Of a stretch of DNA of 64,000 nucleotides, positions 8,917 through 16,892 are shown piece after piece. The notes under the pieces were generated by a model. It searched no databases, had not been told where the DNA came from, and saw nothing but the letters and a program-made list of their open reading frames with translations. Position numbers and translations under genes: made by a program. The stretch spans positions 3,133,001 to 3,197,000 of the forward strand of contig NZ_LT827010.1 of assembly GCF_900119315.1 (NCBI RefSeq), in the 5' to 3' direction. Source of the DNA: Actinoplanes sp. SE50/110 (GTDB lineage Bacteria > Actinomycetota > Actinomycetes > Mycobacteriales > Micromonosporaceae). Numbering within the stretch: position 1 is the first letter of the stretch; every line of letters starts with the position of its first letter.

Positions 8917-9262
8917 AGCACCTCCCACCCTAGGCCGATCGGCGATCTTACCGATGTCACCACGCTGGACCGGCTTCCGCGGCCCGGGTGCAGGGGGGCA
9001 GCGTGTCTATCGCGGTGTCCGGACCGCGGCCCGGGTGGAGGGGGCAGTGCGTGTACCGCGGTGTCCGGATTGCGGCCCGGGTGGAGGGTACAGTGCGTGT
9101 CTACCGCGGCGTCCGGATTGCGGCCCGACCGGTCGGACCAGGCGTCATTGCCGGATCCGCCGAGAGAAATGTGCGGCCAAGGTCGCCGTCGAACTGTCGG
9201 GTTCGGGATTGCGGCACACCGTGGGGATGCCGGTGGCCGGGCGGCACCGTACGGTGGCCGCC
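8917..9262. repeat. Divergent intergenic region with 46-48 bp tandem repeats
   Basis: Repeat copies begin at GCGTGT at 9001, 9049 and 9095, with a partial copy before (from about 8971). Each contains GTGTCCGGA and GGCCCGGGTGGAGGG. The array lies between the two divergent coiled-coil genes and probably overlaps their promoters. Confidence 0.8.
9250..9255 (+). promoter_or_regulatory. -10 box TACGGT, leaderless-type
   Basis: TACGGT ends exactly 7 nt before ATG 9263, as expected when transcription starts at the start codon. No ribosome site better than GGTGG is present. Confidence 0.5.
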
Positions 9263-12094
9263 ATGGCACTACCGTTCGATCTATGGGGGCAGCGCGGCTG
9301 GGCCGCGGCTGAGGTCGCCGGCGAGTCGCACCATCACGAGGCGATCCGTGGGCTGTTCGGCGGCCGGTTGTCGGCCGGGGGAGCGGAGATGGCGGTCAGC
9401 GCGCAGCTGCTGCCCGATCCGGCGAACCCGCACGACCGGGACGCCGTCACCGTCTGGGTGGGCCCGGTCCAGGTCGGGCATCTGCCCCCGGACGCCGCGA
9501 AACGCTATGCGCCGGCTCTGGCGAGCCTGGTCGCCCGCGGCTGGACGCCGCAGGTCGGGGCCAGGATGTTCGCCACGCAGCGGGGGCCGCACGACTTCAG
9601 CGCCTCGATCCGCCTGGACCTGGCCGAGCCGCACCTGATCGCCCCGGCGAACCACCCGCCCCGCGAGGCGTATCGGCTGCTTCCGACCGGCGCGCCGATC
9701 GAGGTGGCCGGCGACGACGAGCACCGCGACGTCCTGATCGAGTTCCTGCGCCCCGAGGGCGAGTGCTGGGTCCACACCACCCTGCACGAGGCCGGCGACC
9801 GGACGGCGACGATCGAGGTCCGCCTCGAGGGCCTCCGGGTCGGCCGGCTCAGCCCCCGGCTCAGTGGCGAGCTCCTGCCCGCCGTCCGCCACCTCCACGA
9901 TCGCGGCCTCACCACCTGCGCCCGCGCCATCATCAGCGGCGACACCGTCACCACCAGGCTCATGGTGTACGCCGTGAAAGCCCACGAACTGCCCGAAAGC
10001 TGGCTGGACGCCCCGCCCGAAGGCGCCTCACCGGCCGGGCCGACCGTCCCGGAGCCCATGGCGGCGCCCGGTCGCCCGGCCGTGGTCCCCGCCCTGGAAT
10101 CGTCCCCGGCCGCCGAAACCGCGGTCCTGCCCGCGCCGCTCCTGTCGGCCCCGGTCACCCCGGATCCGGCCGCCGGCGCCCCCGTGCCGTCGGCGTCGCC
10201 TTCCCCGGTTCCGGCCGCACCGCCGTCCGCGCCTCCGCCGGGGACGCCCGCGCCGTCCGGGCTCCCGACGGCGTTGCCGTCACCGGTTGTGCCCGCAGGC
10301 GTGGTGGCGCCGCCGGTGGCACCTGTGCGGCATCCCGCCCCCCGCCCGCGGCCGACGCCCGAGTCGAATTCGGCGGCCGACACCGCTGTCCTGTCCACCG
10401 CGCCGGCCGGCTCGCCCGTGACCATGCCCGCGGTACCGGGCCACCCCGCGGAGGTCGGCCGGCGCACGGTCCCGATCGTCCCGGCGGGCAGCGGCCCCGT
10501 CCCTGTCGTTCCGGGCACCGTCGGCGCGGGTCCGGGCGGTGCGCCCGGCACGCCGATGCCGGGGCCCACCGCCGATGGCGGATTCTGGGGCGCACCGAGT
10601 ATCGAGCAGGGGGACGCTGCCGGCGCGCCTGAGTTCCCCGGCACTCCGGATGGCCGGCACGGCGGGAGTTCTGGTGTCCCGGGTTCGCCGGTGGTCGGGC
10701 AGGGCGGGAGTTCTGGTTCGCCGGGTTCGCCGGTGGTCGGGCCCGGTGGCAGTTCTGGTTCGCCGGTGGTCGGGCCCGGTGGCAGTTCTGGTCCGCCGGT
10801 GATCGGGCCCGGTGGCAGTTCTGGTCCGCCGGTGGTCGGGCCCGGTGGCAGTTCTGGTTCGCCGGTGGTCGGGCCCGGTGGCAGTTCTGGTCCGCCGGTG
10901 ATCGGGCCGGGTGGCAGTTCTGGTTCGCCGGCAGTCTGGCGAGGTGGCAGCTCCGGCTCGCCCGCCGTCTGGGACGTTGGGGTCTCCGGTTCGTCGACAG
11001 CCGGGCAGGGTGGCGGCTTCGATTCGCTGAGCCCGGGGGTCGGTGGGCCGGGGCGGCATTCGGTGTCGCCCGGCTCCCCGGCGGGTGGGCACGGCGCCTT
11101 CGGCTTGCCCGGCGCGGCGGGTGGGGGGCGCGGCTCGGAGGCTCACGACGTACGGGAAACCGGTTTTGCGGAAACTCGCGGCGCGCAAGCGCCGAGATCG
11201 CCGCAAGCCGCGCATCGGCCGGCCGGTCTTCGCTTCAACCCGCCGCCGGCCTGGCCGGCGCCGCCCGCGGGCTGGACGCCGCCGCCGGGCTGGACGCCGG
11301 ATCCGGCCTGGGGTCCGCCGCCGGCCGGGTGGCAACTGTGGGTCGAGGACCGCGGCTTCTCGCCGACCGATCCTGCCGCCGGGCACCGCCACCCCGGCGC
11401 CATCGATGTCGACTGGCTGCGCGCGGGGTCTGATGCGACGACCACGGAGTTCGACCGCATACGTCCCGACGGTGAGGCCTGGGTCCCGGATGTCGCCTCG
11501 CCCGGGGATGGCGGCGACGGGTGGCCCGCGGAGGGTGATCGGTCGCGGGTTGGCGGCGACGGGTGGCCCGCGGAGGTTGATCAGTCCCGGGGCAGTGGCG
11601 ACGCGTGGCCCGCGGAGATTGATCAGTCCCGGGGCAGTGGCGACGCGTGGCCCGCGGAGGGTGATCAGTCGTGGGGCACGCGTGACGTCCGGGCCCCGGA
11701 ATTCGCTGACGCGCATGGCGGGGCCTCCGCTGTCGGGTTCGGTGATCCGCTGTCCGGTGGCGACGGCTGGGCCGCGGAGTTCGATCAAGGGCGGGCGGAC
11801 AGTGACGCGCTCCACGCGGAGCTCGGGCGGGTACGGGCGGACCGCGATCTGGCGGTGGCGGAGCTCGAACGGCTGCGGGCGGATCGGGACGCGCTGGCCG
11901 GGGAGGTCGACCGGGCCCACGCTGACCGGGATGTGATGGCGGCGGAGGTCTCCCGGCTGCGCGCGGACCGGGAGGCGATGCGATCCGAGATCGAGCGGCT
12001 TCGGGATGAGCTGGGCAGGGTGGGCCACCCCGAGGTCCCCGATCCGGGGCGGGACCGGCGGCGGGAGGATTTCGGGGGCTACCGGCTGCGGTGA
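9263..12094 (+). CDS. HIRAN-domain protein with long repeat linker and C-terminal coiled coil
   Basis: A 943-residue protein of unknown function. Residues about 1-110 match the HIRAN fold: VAGESHHHEAI, LLPDPANPHDRDAVTVWV and VGHLPPDAAKRY. Residues about 125-235 look like a second, diverged copy (IEVAGDDEHRDVLIEF, LEGLRVGRLSPRL). A Pro/Ala-rich linker follows, then about ten 11-residue repeats of the GPGGSSGSPVV type (about 459-575). Next are a Trp/Pro-rich patch (PPAGWTPPPGWTPDPAWGPP, near 660-700), repeats of GDAWPAE type (about 746-800) and a 20-heptad-like coiled coil rich in LRADRD (about 843-922). HIRAN domains are linked to DNA-repair and restriction proteins. ATG 9263 is chosen from the box at 9250 and the domain start; ATG 9227 is possible. 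The open frame upstream is repeat sequence. Confidence 0.75.
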   Translation: MALPFDLWGQRGWAAAEVAGESHHHEAIRGLFGGRLSAGGAEMAVSAQLLPDPANPHDRDAVTVWVGPVQVGHLPPDAAKRYAPALASLVARGWTPQVGARMFATQRGPHDFSASIRLDLAEPHLIAPANHPPREAYRLLPTGAPIEVAGDDEHRDVLIEFLRPEGECWVHTTLHEAGDRTATIEVRLEGLRVGRLSPRLSGELLPAVRHLHDRGLTTCARAIISGDTVTTRLMVYAVKAHELPESWLDAPPEGASPAGPTVPEPMAAPGRPAVVPALESSPAAETAVLPAPLLSAPVTPDPAAGAPVPSASPSPVPAAPPSAPPPGTPAPSGLPTALPSPVVPAGVVAPPVAPVRHPAPRPRPTPESNSAADTAVLSTAPAGSPVTMPAVPGHPAEVGRRTVPIVPAGSGPVPVVPGTVGAGPGGAPGTPMPGPTADGGFWGAPSIEQGDAAGAPEFPGTPDGRHGGSSGVPGSPVVGQGGSSGSPGSPVVGPGGSSGSPVVGPGGSSGPPVIGPGGSSGPPVVGPGGSSGSPVVGPGGSSGPPVIGPGGSSGSPAVWRGGSSGSPAVWDVGVSGSSTAGQGGGFDSLSPGVGGPGRHSVSPGSPAGGHGAFGLPGAAGGGRGSEAHDVRETGFAETRGAQAPRSPQAAHRPAGLRFNPPPAWPAPPAGWTPPPGWTPDPAWGPPPAGWQLWVEDRGFSPTDPAAGHRHPGAIDVDWLRAGSDATTTEFDRIRPDGEAWVPDVASPGDGGDGWPAEGDRSRVGGDGWPAEVDQSRGSGDAWPAEIDQSRGSGDAWPAEGDQSWGTRDVRAPEFADAHGGASAVGFGDPLSGGDGWAAEFDQGRADSDALHAELGRVRADRDLAVAELERLRADRDALAGEVDRAHADRDVMAAEVSRLRADREAMRSEIERLRDELGRVGHPEVPDPGRDRRREDFGGYRLR
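10640..10980 (+). repeat. In-frame 33-bp repeats (Gly/Ser/Pro)
   Basis: Around ten copies of a 33-bp unit encode GPGGSSG(S/P)PV(V/I). Neighbouring copies are almost identical in DNA, so expansion is recent. Confidence 0.85.
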
Positions 12095-12212
12095 CCGGCC
12101 GATGCCGGGGCAGGCGATTCCTCTGATGGCCCGCCTGTCCTGGCGAAGCGTCGCGATGTGGCCCGGCGGTGGCTGCGTGCCACGGCTGGGCGTCGCGGTG
12201 CGGGCCCGTGGG

Positions 12213-13397
12213 TCATGTCCGCTTGACCAGCTCCCTGGTTCGGGGTGGCAGGATCATGCACAGCAGTGTGCCGGCTCCGGCGGTGGCGATGGCGGCGGCC
12301 GGGCTGCCCCACTGGGCGAGCACGCCCAGCACCACCGGGGAGAGGCCCTGCAGGGTCATCAGCCCGGTGGAGAGCAGGGTGAACATCTGGCCGCGGCGTC
12401 CCTCCGGGGTGGCGTCCAGCAGCGGGCGTTGCAGGCCGAGCTGGTAGGCGTATCCGGCGCCGGCGAGGACCAGGCAGCCCAGCGTCGCCGGCAGCGTGGG
12501 CCCGGTCAGCAGCAGGAGCAGCGGCGCGCCGGCGAGCAGGATGAGCGGGCGGACCAGGCGTTCCCGGGTAGCCGGGCGCACCCAGCGACCGACGATCAGG
12601 TCGCCGGCGAGCATGCCGACCGGGACGGCCGCCATCAGCGCGCCCGCGGCGCCGGCCGGGAAGCCGCGCCCGTGACCGTACGAGACGAGCAGTGCCTCCG
12701 CCCCCGCGACACACGCCGACGGCAGCCACTGGGCCAGCAGGAAGGCGCGGATGATCGGGTCGCCGAGCAGGTCGCGGACGCCGGCCAGGCTGGCGCGCAC
12801 CGCGGAGCCCCGGTCCGCGGATTCGCCGGCGAGGTCGGGCAGCCCGAGCCGGATGATCAGCGCGGCCAGGGCCTGCCCGCCGGCCGCGATCAGCAGGGCC
12901 TGGCGCGGTCCGGCCGCGGCGACGGCGACGCCGCCGAGCGCGAGGCCGAGCAGTTGCGCGCCGGACGAGGCGGCGTTCAGAACGGAGCGGCCCAGCACGT
13001 ACGCGTCACCGGTCAGCACCTCGGCGACCAGCCGCCCGGCCGCGCCCATGAAGATCGGTGTCCCGCAGGCCACCACCCCGATGATCGTCAGCTGGGCGGC
13101 GACCGGCAGCGGCACCACCGCGATCAGCAGCGCCGCCACCCCGCCGGCCAGGTATCCGGTGACGATCAGCGGCCGTGGCCGGATCCGGTCGGTCAGCACG
13201 CCGAGCAGCAGCCCACCCGCGAGTTGCGGCAGGAAACCGGCCGCGAACGCGAGCGCACTGAGCAGCGCCGACCCGGTCCGTTCGAAGACGAACACGGACA
13301 GCGCGAAGATCCGCAGCGATTCCGCCGCGATGGCCGCGGTCCGGCCCAGAAACAGCACCCGGAACCGTGGTTCCGCGAAGACGTCGCGATAGGTCAC
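12213..13397 (-). CDS. MFS transporter
   Basis: A 394-residue major facilitator protein with about twelve hydrophobic segments. The N-terminus reads VTYRDVFAEPRFRVLFLGR, typical of actinobacterial exporters, and the loop LTDRIRPRPL is the conserved motif-A-like segment between helices 2 and 3. GTG 13397 is chosen because GGAGG lies 8 nt upstream and the earlier open frame would overlap the divergent regulator. It is transcribed divergently from an ArsR-type regulator with a 7-bp palindrome between them, the usual arrangement for a locally regulated drug exporter. The substrate is unknown. Confidence 0.9.
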   Translation of the reverse strand: MTYRDVFAEPRFRVLFLGRTAAIAAESLRIFALSVFVFERTGSALLSALAFAAGFLPQLAGGLLLGVLTDRIRPRPLIVTGYLAGGVAALLIAVVPLPVAAQLTIIGVVACGTPIFMGAAGRLVAEVLTGDAYVLGRSVLNAASSGAQLLGLALGGVAVAAAGPRQALLIAAGGQALAALIIRLGLPDLAGESADRGSAVRASLAGVRDLLGDPIIRAFLLAQWLPSACVAGAEALLVSYGHGRGFPAGAAGALMAAVPVGMLAGDLIVGRWVRPATRERLVRPLILLAGAPLLLLLTGPTLPATLGCLVLAGAGYAYQLGLQRPLLDATPEGRRGQMFTLLSTGLMTLQGLSPVVLGVLAQWGSPAAAIATAGAGTLLCMILPPRTRELVKRT

Positions 13398-13426
13398 CCG
13401 GCCACCCTCCGGCCCGGCGCACGCTG

Positions 13427-13445
13427 CTGGCGATTGATTCGCCAG
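13427..13445. promoter_or_regulatory. Candidate operator between MFS gene and ArsR gene
   Basis: A perfect inverted repeat CTGGCGA-TTGAT-TCGCCAG lies between the divergent starts, overlapping the promoter region of the regulator gene. Confidence 0.6.
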
Positions 13446-13451
13446 GAGGCG

Positions 13452-13457
13452 TAACGT
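13452..13457 (+). promoter_or_regulatory. -10 box TAACGT of the ArsR gene
   Basis: TAACGT ends 7 nt before GTG 13465, matching a leaderless start. Confidence 0.5.
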
Positions 13458-13464
13458 CGGCGTC

Positions 13465-14439
13465 GTGATGCGGTTCGAGGTCGGCGCCGAGGATCTGCTG
13501 CACACCCGGTTCGCGGTGTCGCCGATCTTTGAGCTGCACAATCTGCTACGGGCCCTGCACGCACCCGCCCCGGGTCTCCCCGAGTCCTGGCTGGCCCGTT
13601 TCCGGCCCGCTTTCGATCAGCTGCGCCCGGACCCGTGGCTGACCGCCGTCCTCGCGCTGAAGTCGGCCCGCTCCGGCGCGAACTTCTTCGCACCGCCGCC
13701 TCGCGGCATGACCCAGACCATCGACCAGGACCTCGCCGCGATCCGCGCGGTCCCGCTCCGCGCGGCCCGTACCGAAATCGACTTCTATCTGGCCCGCCGC
13801 CGGGTTCCGGCCCCGGTCAGAATTCTGCTGTACGCCGATGACGTCCTGGACCGGATGGCCGCCTTCCTGTCGGACGCCTGGTCGGCGCTGATGGCGCCGG
13901 AATGGCCCACGATCCGTGCCGTCTGCGAACGCGACGTCGTCCACCGCTCCGCCGAACTCGGCCGCGCCGGCTGGTCCGCGGCACTCGCCGGCCTCGCCCC
14001 CAAGGTTCGCTGGCACCGCGGCGGCATTGAACTGACCGCCCACCGCGGCCCCGCCGGCACCCTCGACGGCACCGGCCTGCTGCTCATCCCGTCCGTCCTG
14101 ATCTGGCCCCGCACCGCCGTCTTCGGCGACGACCCATGGCCGAAAGCGATCGTCTACCCGGCCCGCGGCGTAGGCACCCTGTTCGAACTGTCCCCACCCG
14201 CCGTCCCGGACACCCTGGCAGCCCTGCTGGGCCGCAGCCGAGCCCAGCTCCTCACCGCCCTGGCCGACCCGGCCAGCACCACACACCTGGCCACCGCCTT
14301 CAACCTGGCCCCCGGCGCCGTCGGCGACCACCTGTCCGTCCTGTACCGCTCCGGCCTGCTCAGTCGAGCCCGTTCCGGCCGCTCCGTCCTCTACTCGCGC
14401 ACCCCGCTCGGCGACCAGCTCGTCCACACCGCCCGCTGA
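13465..14439 (+). CDS. ArsR-type regulator with DUF5937-like N-terminal domain
   Basis: A 324-residue protein. The first about 240 residues form a sensory-type domain seen in actinobacterial DUF5937 proteins (MRFEVGAEDLLHTRFAVSP start). The C-terminal about 75 residues are a winged helix: LLTALADPASTTHLA, then NLAPGAVGDHLSVLYRSGLLSRAR as the recognition helix and wing, and SVLYSRTPLG. It probably represses the divergent MFS gene through the palindrome at 13427-13445. The GTG at 13465 fits a leaderless transcript; ATG 13468 is an equal alternative one codon later. The inducer is unknown. Confidence 0.85.
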   Translation: MMRFEVGAEDLLHTRFAVSPIFELHNLLRALHAPAPGLPESWLARFRPAFDQLRPDPWLTAVLALKSARSGANFFAPPPRGMTQTIDQDLAAIRAVPLRAARTEIDFYLARRRVPAPVRILLYADDVLDRMAAFLSDAWSALMAPEWPTIRAVCERDVVHRSAELGRAGWSAALAGLAPKVRWHRGGIELTAHRGPAGTLDGTGLLLIPSVLIWPRTAVFGDDPWPKAIVYPARGVGTLFELSPPAVPDTLAALLGRSRAQLLTALADPASTTHLATAFNLAPGAVGDHLSVLYRSGLLSRARSGRSVLYSRTPLGDQLVHTAR

Positions 14440-14529
14440 GACCCCCGCGCGTGTGGTCGCACCCGGCCCGTCGGCCCCCCGGGCCCCGTTCGCCGATCGC
14501 CACCGCCGGCCCGGGGCCCGACCGGCGCC

Positions 14530-14653
14530 GGCCGCCGTCCCTGGATCACCCGCTGGAACCCGCCCTCAACGCCTTCGGTCCTGCCTTCGACGGCCGCCGT
14601 CCCTGGATCACCCGCTGGAACCCGCCCTCAACGCCTTCGGTCCTGCCTTCGAC
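14530..14653. repeat. 62-bp perfect tandem duplication
   Basis: Two identical 62-bp copies begin at 14530 and 14592, each starting GGCCGCCGTCCCTGG; a third copy starts and breaks off at 14654. The period is not a multiple of three, so it is unlikely to be coding. Confidence 0.95.
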
Positions 14654-14870
14654 GGCCGCCTGACCGCTGGCCGCCACCGATCCCGGAAGGATCGAGTGGC
14701 ACCGCCTTCTCGACAGACCCGGCGTGCGCGGTCCGGTGTCGGCTGGCCGGGTGGACGGTCCCGTGTCGGCTGGCCGCACGGGCGGTCCGGTGCTGCGCGG
14801 CCTTACTGCGGACCGGGTCGCCGACTGAGGTAAGCGCGACGCAAGCCTGGCGGGTGGTCGACCCCGGTCG

Positions 14871-14990
14871 CGCGGCGACGCGTAATCCGCGGCACATTGC
14901 CGCCGTTCTCCTCGACCGGCCGGGCTCGCGGCGACGCGTAATCCGCGGCACATTGCCGCCGTTCTCCTCGACCGGCCCGGCTCGCGGCGG
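14871..14990. repeat. 56-bp tandem duplication
   Basis: Copies beginning CGCGGCGACGCGTAATCC start at 14871 and 14927, followed by a partial third copy at 14983. It is unrelated in sequence to the 62-bp repeat. Confidence 0.95.
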
Positions 14991-15158
14991 CGGCCGGATC
15001 GTGCCTGGTGCCGCGGTGGCCGGCGGCTGCGGACGGGGCGCCATGGCCCGAACGTCGTTCCACCCGACCCCAAAAAATTTATGATCATCTGTTTGATGAG
15101 GATTTGTGGGGTCAAGTTCTCCGCGATGGTTGCCAATGACTACATAGGAGGACAAACT

Positions 15159-15548
15159 ATGGCATCCCGCACCGTCAGCGCCGCCGTTGCTCTCGTCGGG
15201 GCGGCCGGCCTCTCGCTGGCCGCCGCCGTCCCCGCGCAGGCCGCCACCCCCTGCGTGCAGAAGGTCTCGGTGATCAACAACGGTGGCTTCGTGATCGACT
15301 TCCAGGTCACCACCCGCACCGGGGAGCTGTCCGCGTCCACCGACGACTACCCGATCAACCAGTACCGCGTCGTCGACCTGAACTCGACCCCGTTCGCCGA
15401 GGGCTCCGACGTCCGCCCGCTGGTCCACGCGCAGGCCGGCAACACCGTGCCCGGCAACGTGTTCGTGTCGTTCTGCAACAACGGGCAGACCGCCACCTAC
15501 ACCGCGAGCGGCACCACCCTGAACTACACGGTCACCCTCCTCACCTGA
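15159..15548 (+). CDS. Small secreted protein, unknown function
   Basis: A 129-residue protein with a clear Sec signal peptide: basic MASR, hydrophobic AAVALVGAAGLSLAAAV, and a probable cleavage after PAQAA. The mature part is about 100 residues, rich in Thr, Asn and Val, with two cysteines that could form a disulfide (near the mature N-terminus and in SFCNNGQ). It has no enzyme motif and looks like a compact beta-strand protein. The ATG at 15159 follows GGAGG with 7-nt spacing. It stands alone between repeat-rich regions, preceded by an AT-rich promoter region. Confidence 0.85.
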   Translation: MASRTVSAAVALVGAAGLSLAAAVPAQAATPCVQKVSVINNGGFVIDFQVTTRTGELSASTDDYPINQYRVVDLNSTPFAEGSDVRPLVHAQAGNTVPGNVFVSFCNNGQTATYTASGTTLNYTVTLLT

Positions 15549-15940
15549 CCGGGCCCTCGCGGGTCGGTTACGGTCCGGCCCCGGAAACAGCGGGCGTCGA
15601 CACCCGACCGCCCGCTCAGTCCGAACGGGGCAGCCGGCCGCTCCATCCGGGCCGGCGAGCACCGGGCACCCCCATGCGGCCGCGCATTCGGCACGAACGA
15701 TGCGGTCAGGGCCGAGGCGGTGAGAGTCGACCCGCTCAGTCGACTGAGTGTCCGGCCTCAACGATGCGGCCGAGGCGAGGGCGAGCACGCTCACTCGACC
15801 CGGCGCGCCCGGCGTGAACGATGCCGTCCCGGACCCGCCCGGGCCCGGGCGGCATCGCCGACCCGGTGAGGCTCCGCCATGACGGGACGCTCGACGCGAT
15901 CTGCATGTGAAGAGCCTCCCTCGGGGGTACGACACTTTCC
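15549..15940. other. Intergenic with degenerate repeats and a 14-bp palindrome
   Basis: No gene seen. An element containing AACGATGCGG recurs about three times between 15690 and 15830. A perfect 14-bp palindrome CTCAGTCGACTGAG lies at 15735-15748. Confidence 0.5.
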
Positions 15941-15945
15941 GATGT

Positions 15946-15960
15946 GCAACCTTCGGTTGC
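15946..15960. promoter_or_regulatory. Operator 1 (GCAACC-N3-GGTTGC)
   Basis: Perfect inverted repeat GCAACC-TTC-GGTTGC. Its last bases overlap the -35 element TTGCTC. The same half-sites recur 45 bp downstream. Confidence 0.75.
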
Positions 15961-15985
15961 TCAAGAGCCGATGGTGGGCTACCGT
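15957..15985 (+). promoter_or_regulatory. Promoter of the SRPBCC-ArsR operon
   Basis: TTGCTC (15957-15962), 17 bases, then TACCGT (15980-15985) match a principal-sigma promoter with ideal spacing, bracketed by two identical operator-type palindromes. Confidence 0.75.
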
Positions 15986-15987
15986 TA

Positions 15988-16008
15988 CCTGCAACCAAAG
16001 GTTGCAGG
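15988..16008. promoter_or_regulatory. Operator 2 (CCTGCAACC-N3-GGTTGCAGG)
   Basis: A perfect 9-bp inverted repeat with AAA between the arms, placed at the predicted transcription start and ending inside the ribosome site. It contains the same GCAACC/GGTTGC half-sites as operator 1. Confidence 0.8.
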
Positions 16009-16016
16009 AGGACGTC

Positions 16017-16478
16017 ATGGAGCAGGGAATCATCGAGCGCGAAATCTTCATCGAGGCGACGCCCGAGGTCGTCTTCGAGGTGGTCAGCAGCCCCGAACAC
16101 CTCAAGGGCTGGTGGCCCGACGATGCCGACTACGAAGCGCGGCCGGGATCGGAGGGAACCATCACCTTCGGTGACTGCAGCGCCGGAGGCAAGGTCGTCC
16201 AGTTCGCCGTCGTCGATGCCCGTCCGCCGCGAACATTCTCGTTCCGCTGGACGCACCCCGCCGGTGAGCCGCCGACGGCCGGCAACTCCCTGCTGGTCAC
16301 GTTCGAGCTGACTCCGTCCGGCGGTGGCACGCTGCTGCGGATGACGGAGACCGGTTTCCGGGAGCGGGGCTGGTCGCAGGCGATCGCCGAGCAGGAGTAC
16401 CGGGAGCATGTGCACGGCTGGGGCATCTTCCTGCCGCGACTCGCGCCGTATGTCGCCACGCTCCAGGTCCAGCCGTGA
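16017..16478 (+). CDS. SRPBCC (AHSA1-type) domain protein
   Basis: A 153-residue START-like ligand-binding protein. It shows the family's first strand and helix (IEREIFIEATPEVVFEVVSSPEHLKGWWPDDA), the central GTITFGDCSAGGKVVQFAVVDARPP strands and the C-terminal long helix (YREHVHGWGIFLPRLAPYV). Such proteins bind hydrophobic small molecules and are often encoded with an ArsR regulator, as here. The ATG at 16017 follows GGAGG by 5 nt, and the stop overlaps the ArsR start. Transcription should be controlled by the paired operators at 15946 and 15988. Confidence 0.88.
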   Translation: MEQGIIEREIFIEATPEVVFEVVSSPEHLKGWWPDDADYEARPGSEGTITFGDCSAGGKVVQFAVVDARPPRTFSFRWTHPAGEPPTAGNSLLVTFELTPSGGGTLLRMTETGFRERGWSQAIAEQEYREHVHGWGIFLPRLAPYVATLQVQP

Positions 16479-16813
16479 GCACGGCCGTCGACGACGATCT
16501 GTGGTCGGCGGTCGGCGACCCGACCCGACGACGAATGCTCGACCTGCTCCTCGCCCACGGTGAGGGCACCGCGACCACGCTCAGTCAGCAGATGCCGGTG
16601 ACCCGGCAGGCCGTCGCCAAGCATCTCACCGTCCTCGACCGGGTCGGCCTGGTCCGCGGCACCCCCGCCGGCCGGGGGAAGCGTTACCGCGTCGACGACG
16701 CCCAGCTGGCCCGCGCCATCGGCCAGCTGGCCTCGGTCGGCGCGGCCTGGGACGCCCGCCTGCGCCGCATCAGGACCATCGCCGAGGCGATCCAGCAAAC
16801 CACGACCGATTGA
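16475..16813 (+). CDS. ArsR-family transcriptional repressor
   Basis: A 112-residue winged-helix regulator. It contains VGDPTRRRMLDLLLAHG, the recognition helix region TRQAVAKHLTVLDRVGLVRG and the wing AGRGKRYRVD. No metal-binding cysteines are present, so it is of the non-metal type usually paired with SRPBCC proteins. The GTG at 16475 overlaps the SRPBCC stop by 4 bp. It is the natural candidate to bind the two GCAACC-N3-GGTTGC sites and autoregulate. Confidence 0.92.
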   Translation: MSTAVDDDLWSAVGDPTRRRMLDLLLAHGEGTATTLSQQMPVTRQAVAKHLTVLDRVGLVRGTPAGRGKRYRVDDAQLARAIGQLASVGAAWDARLRRIRTIAEAIQQTTTD

Positions 16814-16892
16814 GCCGTACGCCCGCGACGCCGCGTCCCCACCGGGATGCGGCGCGCCATCTTCGCCGCCGCAACTCCACGCGCCGGGTCCG

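Larger units (their letters stand above)
14440..15158. other. Repeat-rich intergenic region
   Basis: About 720 bases without a convincing gene. It holds two unrelated tandem duplications (annotated separately), three degenerate copies of a GTCGGCTGGCCG element near 14735-14790, and an AT-rich pocket at 15070-15158 that probably carries the promoter of the next gene. Confidence 0.6.

Noticed and set aside
8231..9262. N-terminal extension of the HIRAN protein
   Set aside because: It runs antisense to the coiled-coil gene and through intergenic repeats; the domain begins at 9263.
14440..15158. Small RNA or tRNA gene
   Set aside because: No cloverleaf or conserved RNA motif was found; the region is repeat sequence.
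14628..16415. 595-codon minus-strand frame across the secreted-protein gene
   Set aside because: It is antisense to the secreted-protein and SRPBCC genes and crosses two intergenic repeat arrays.
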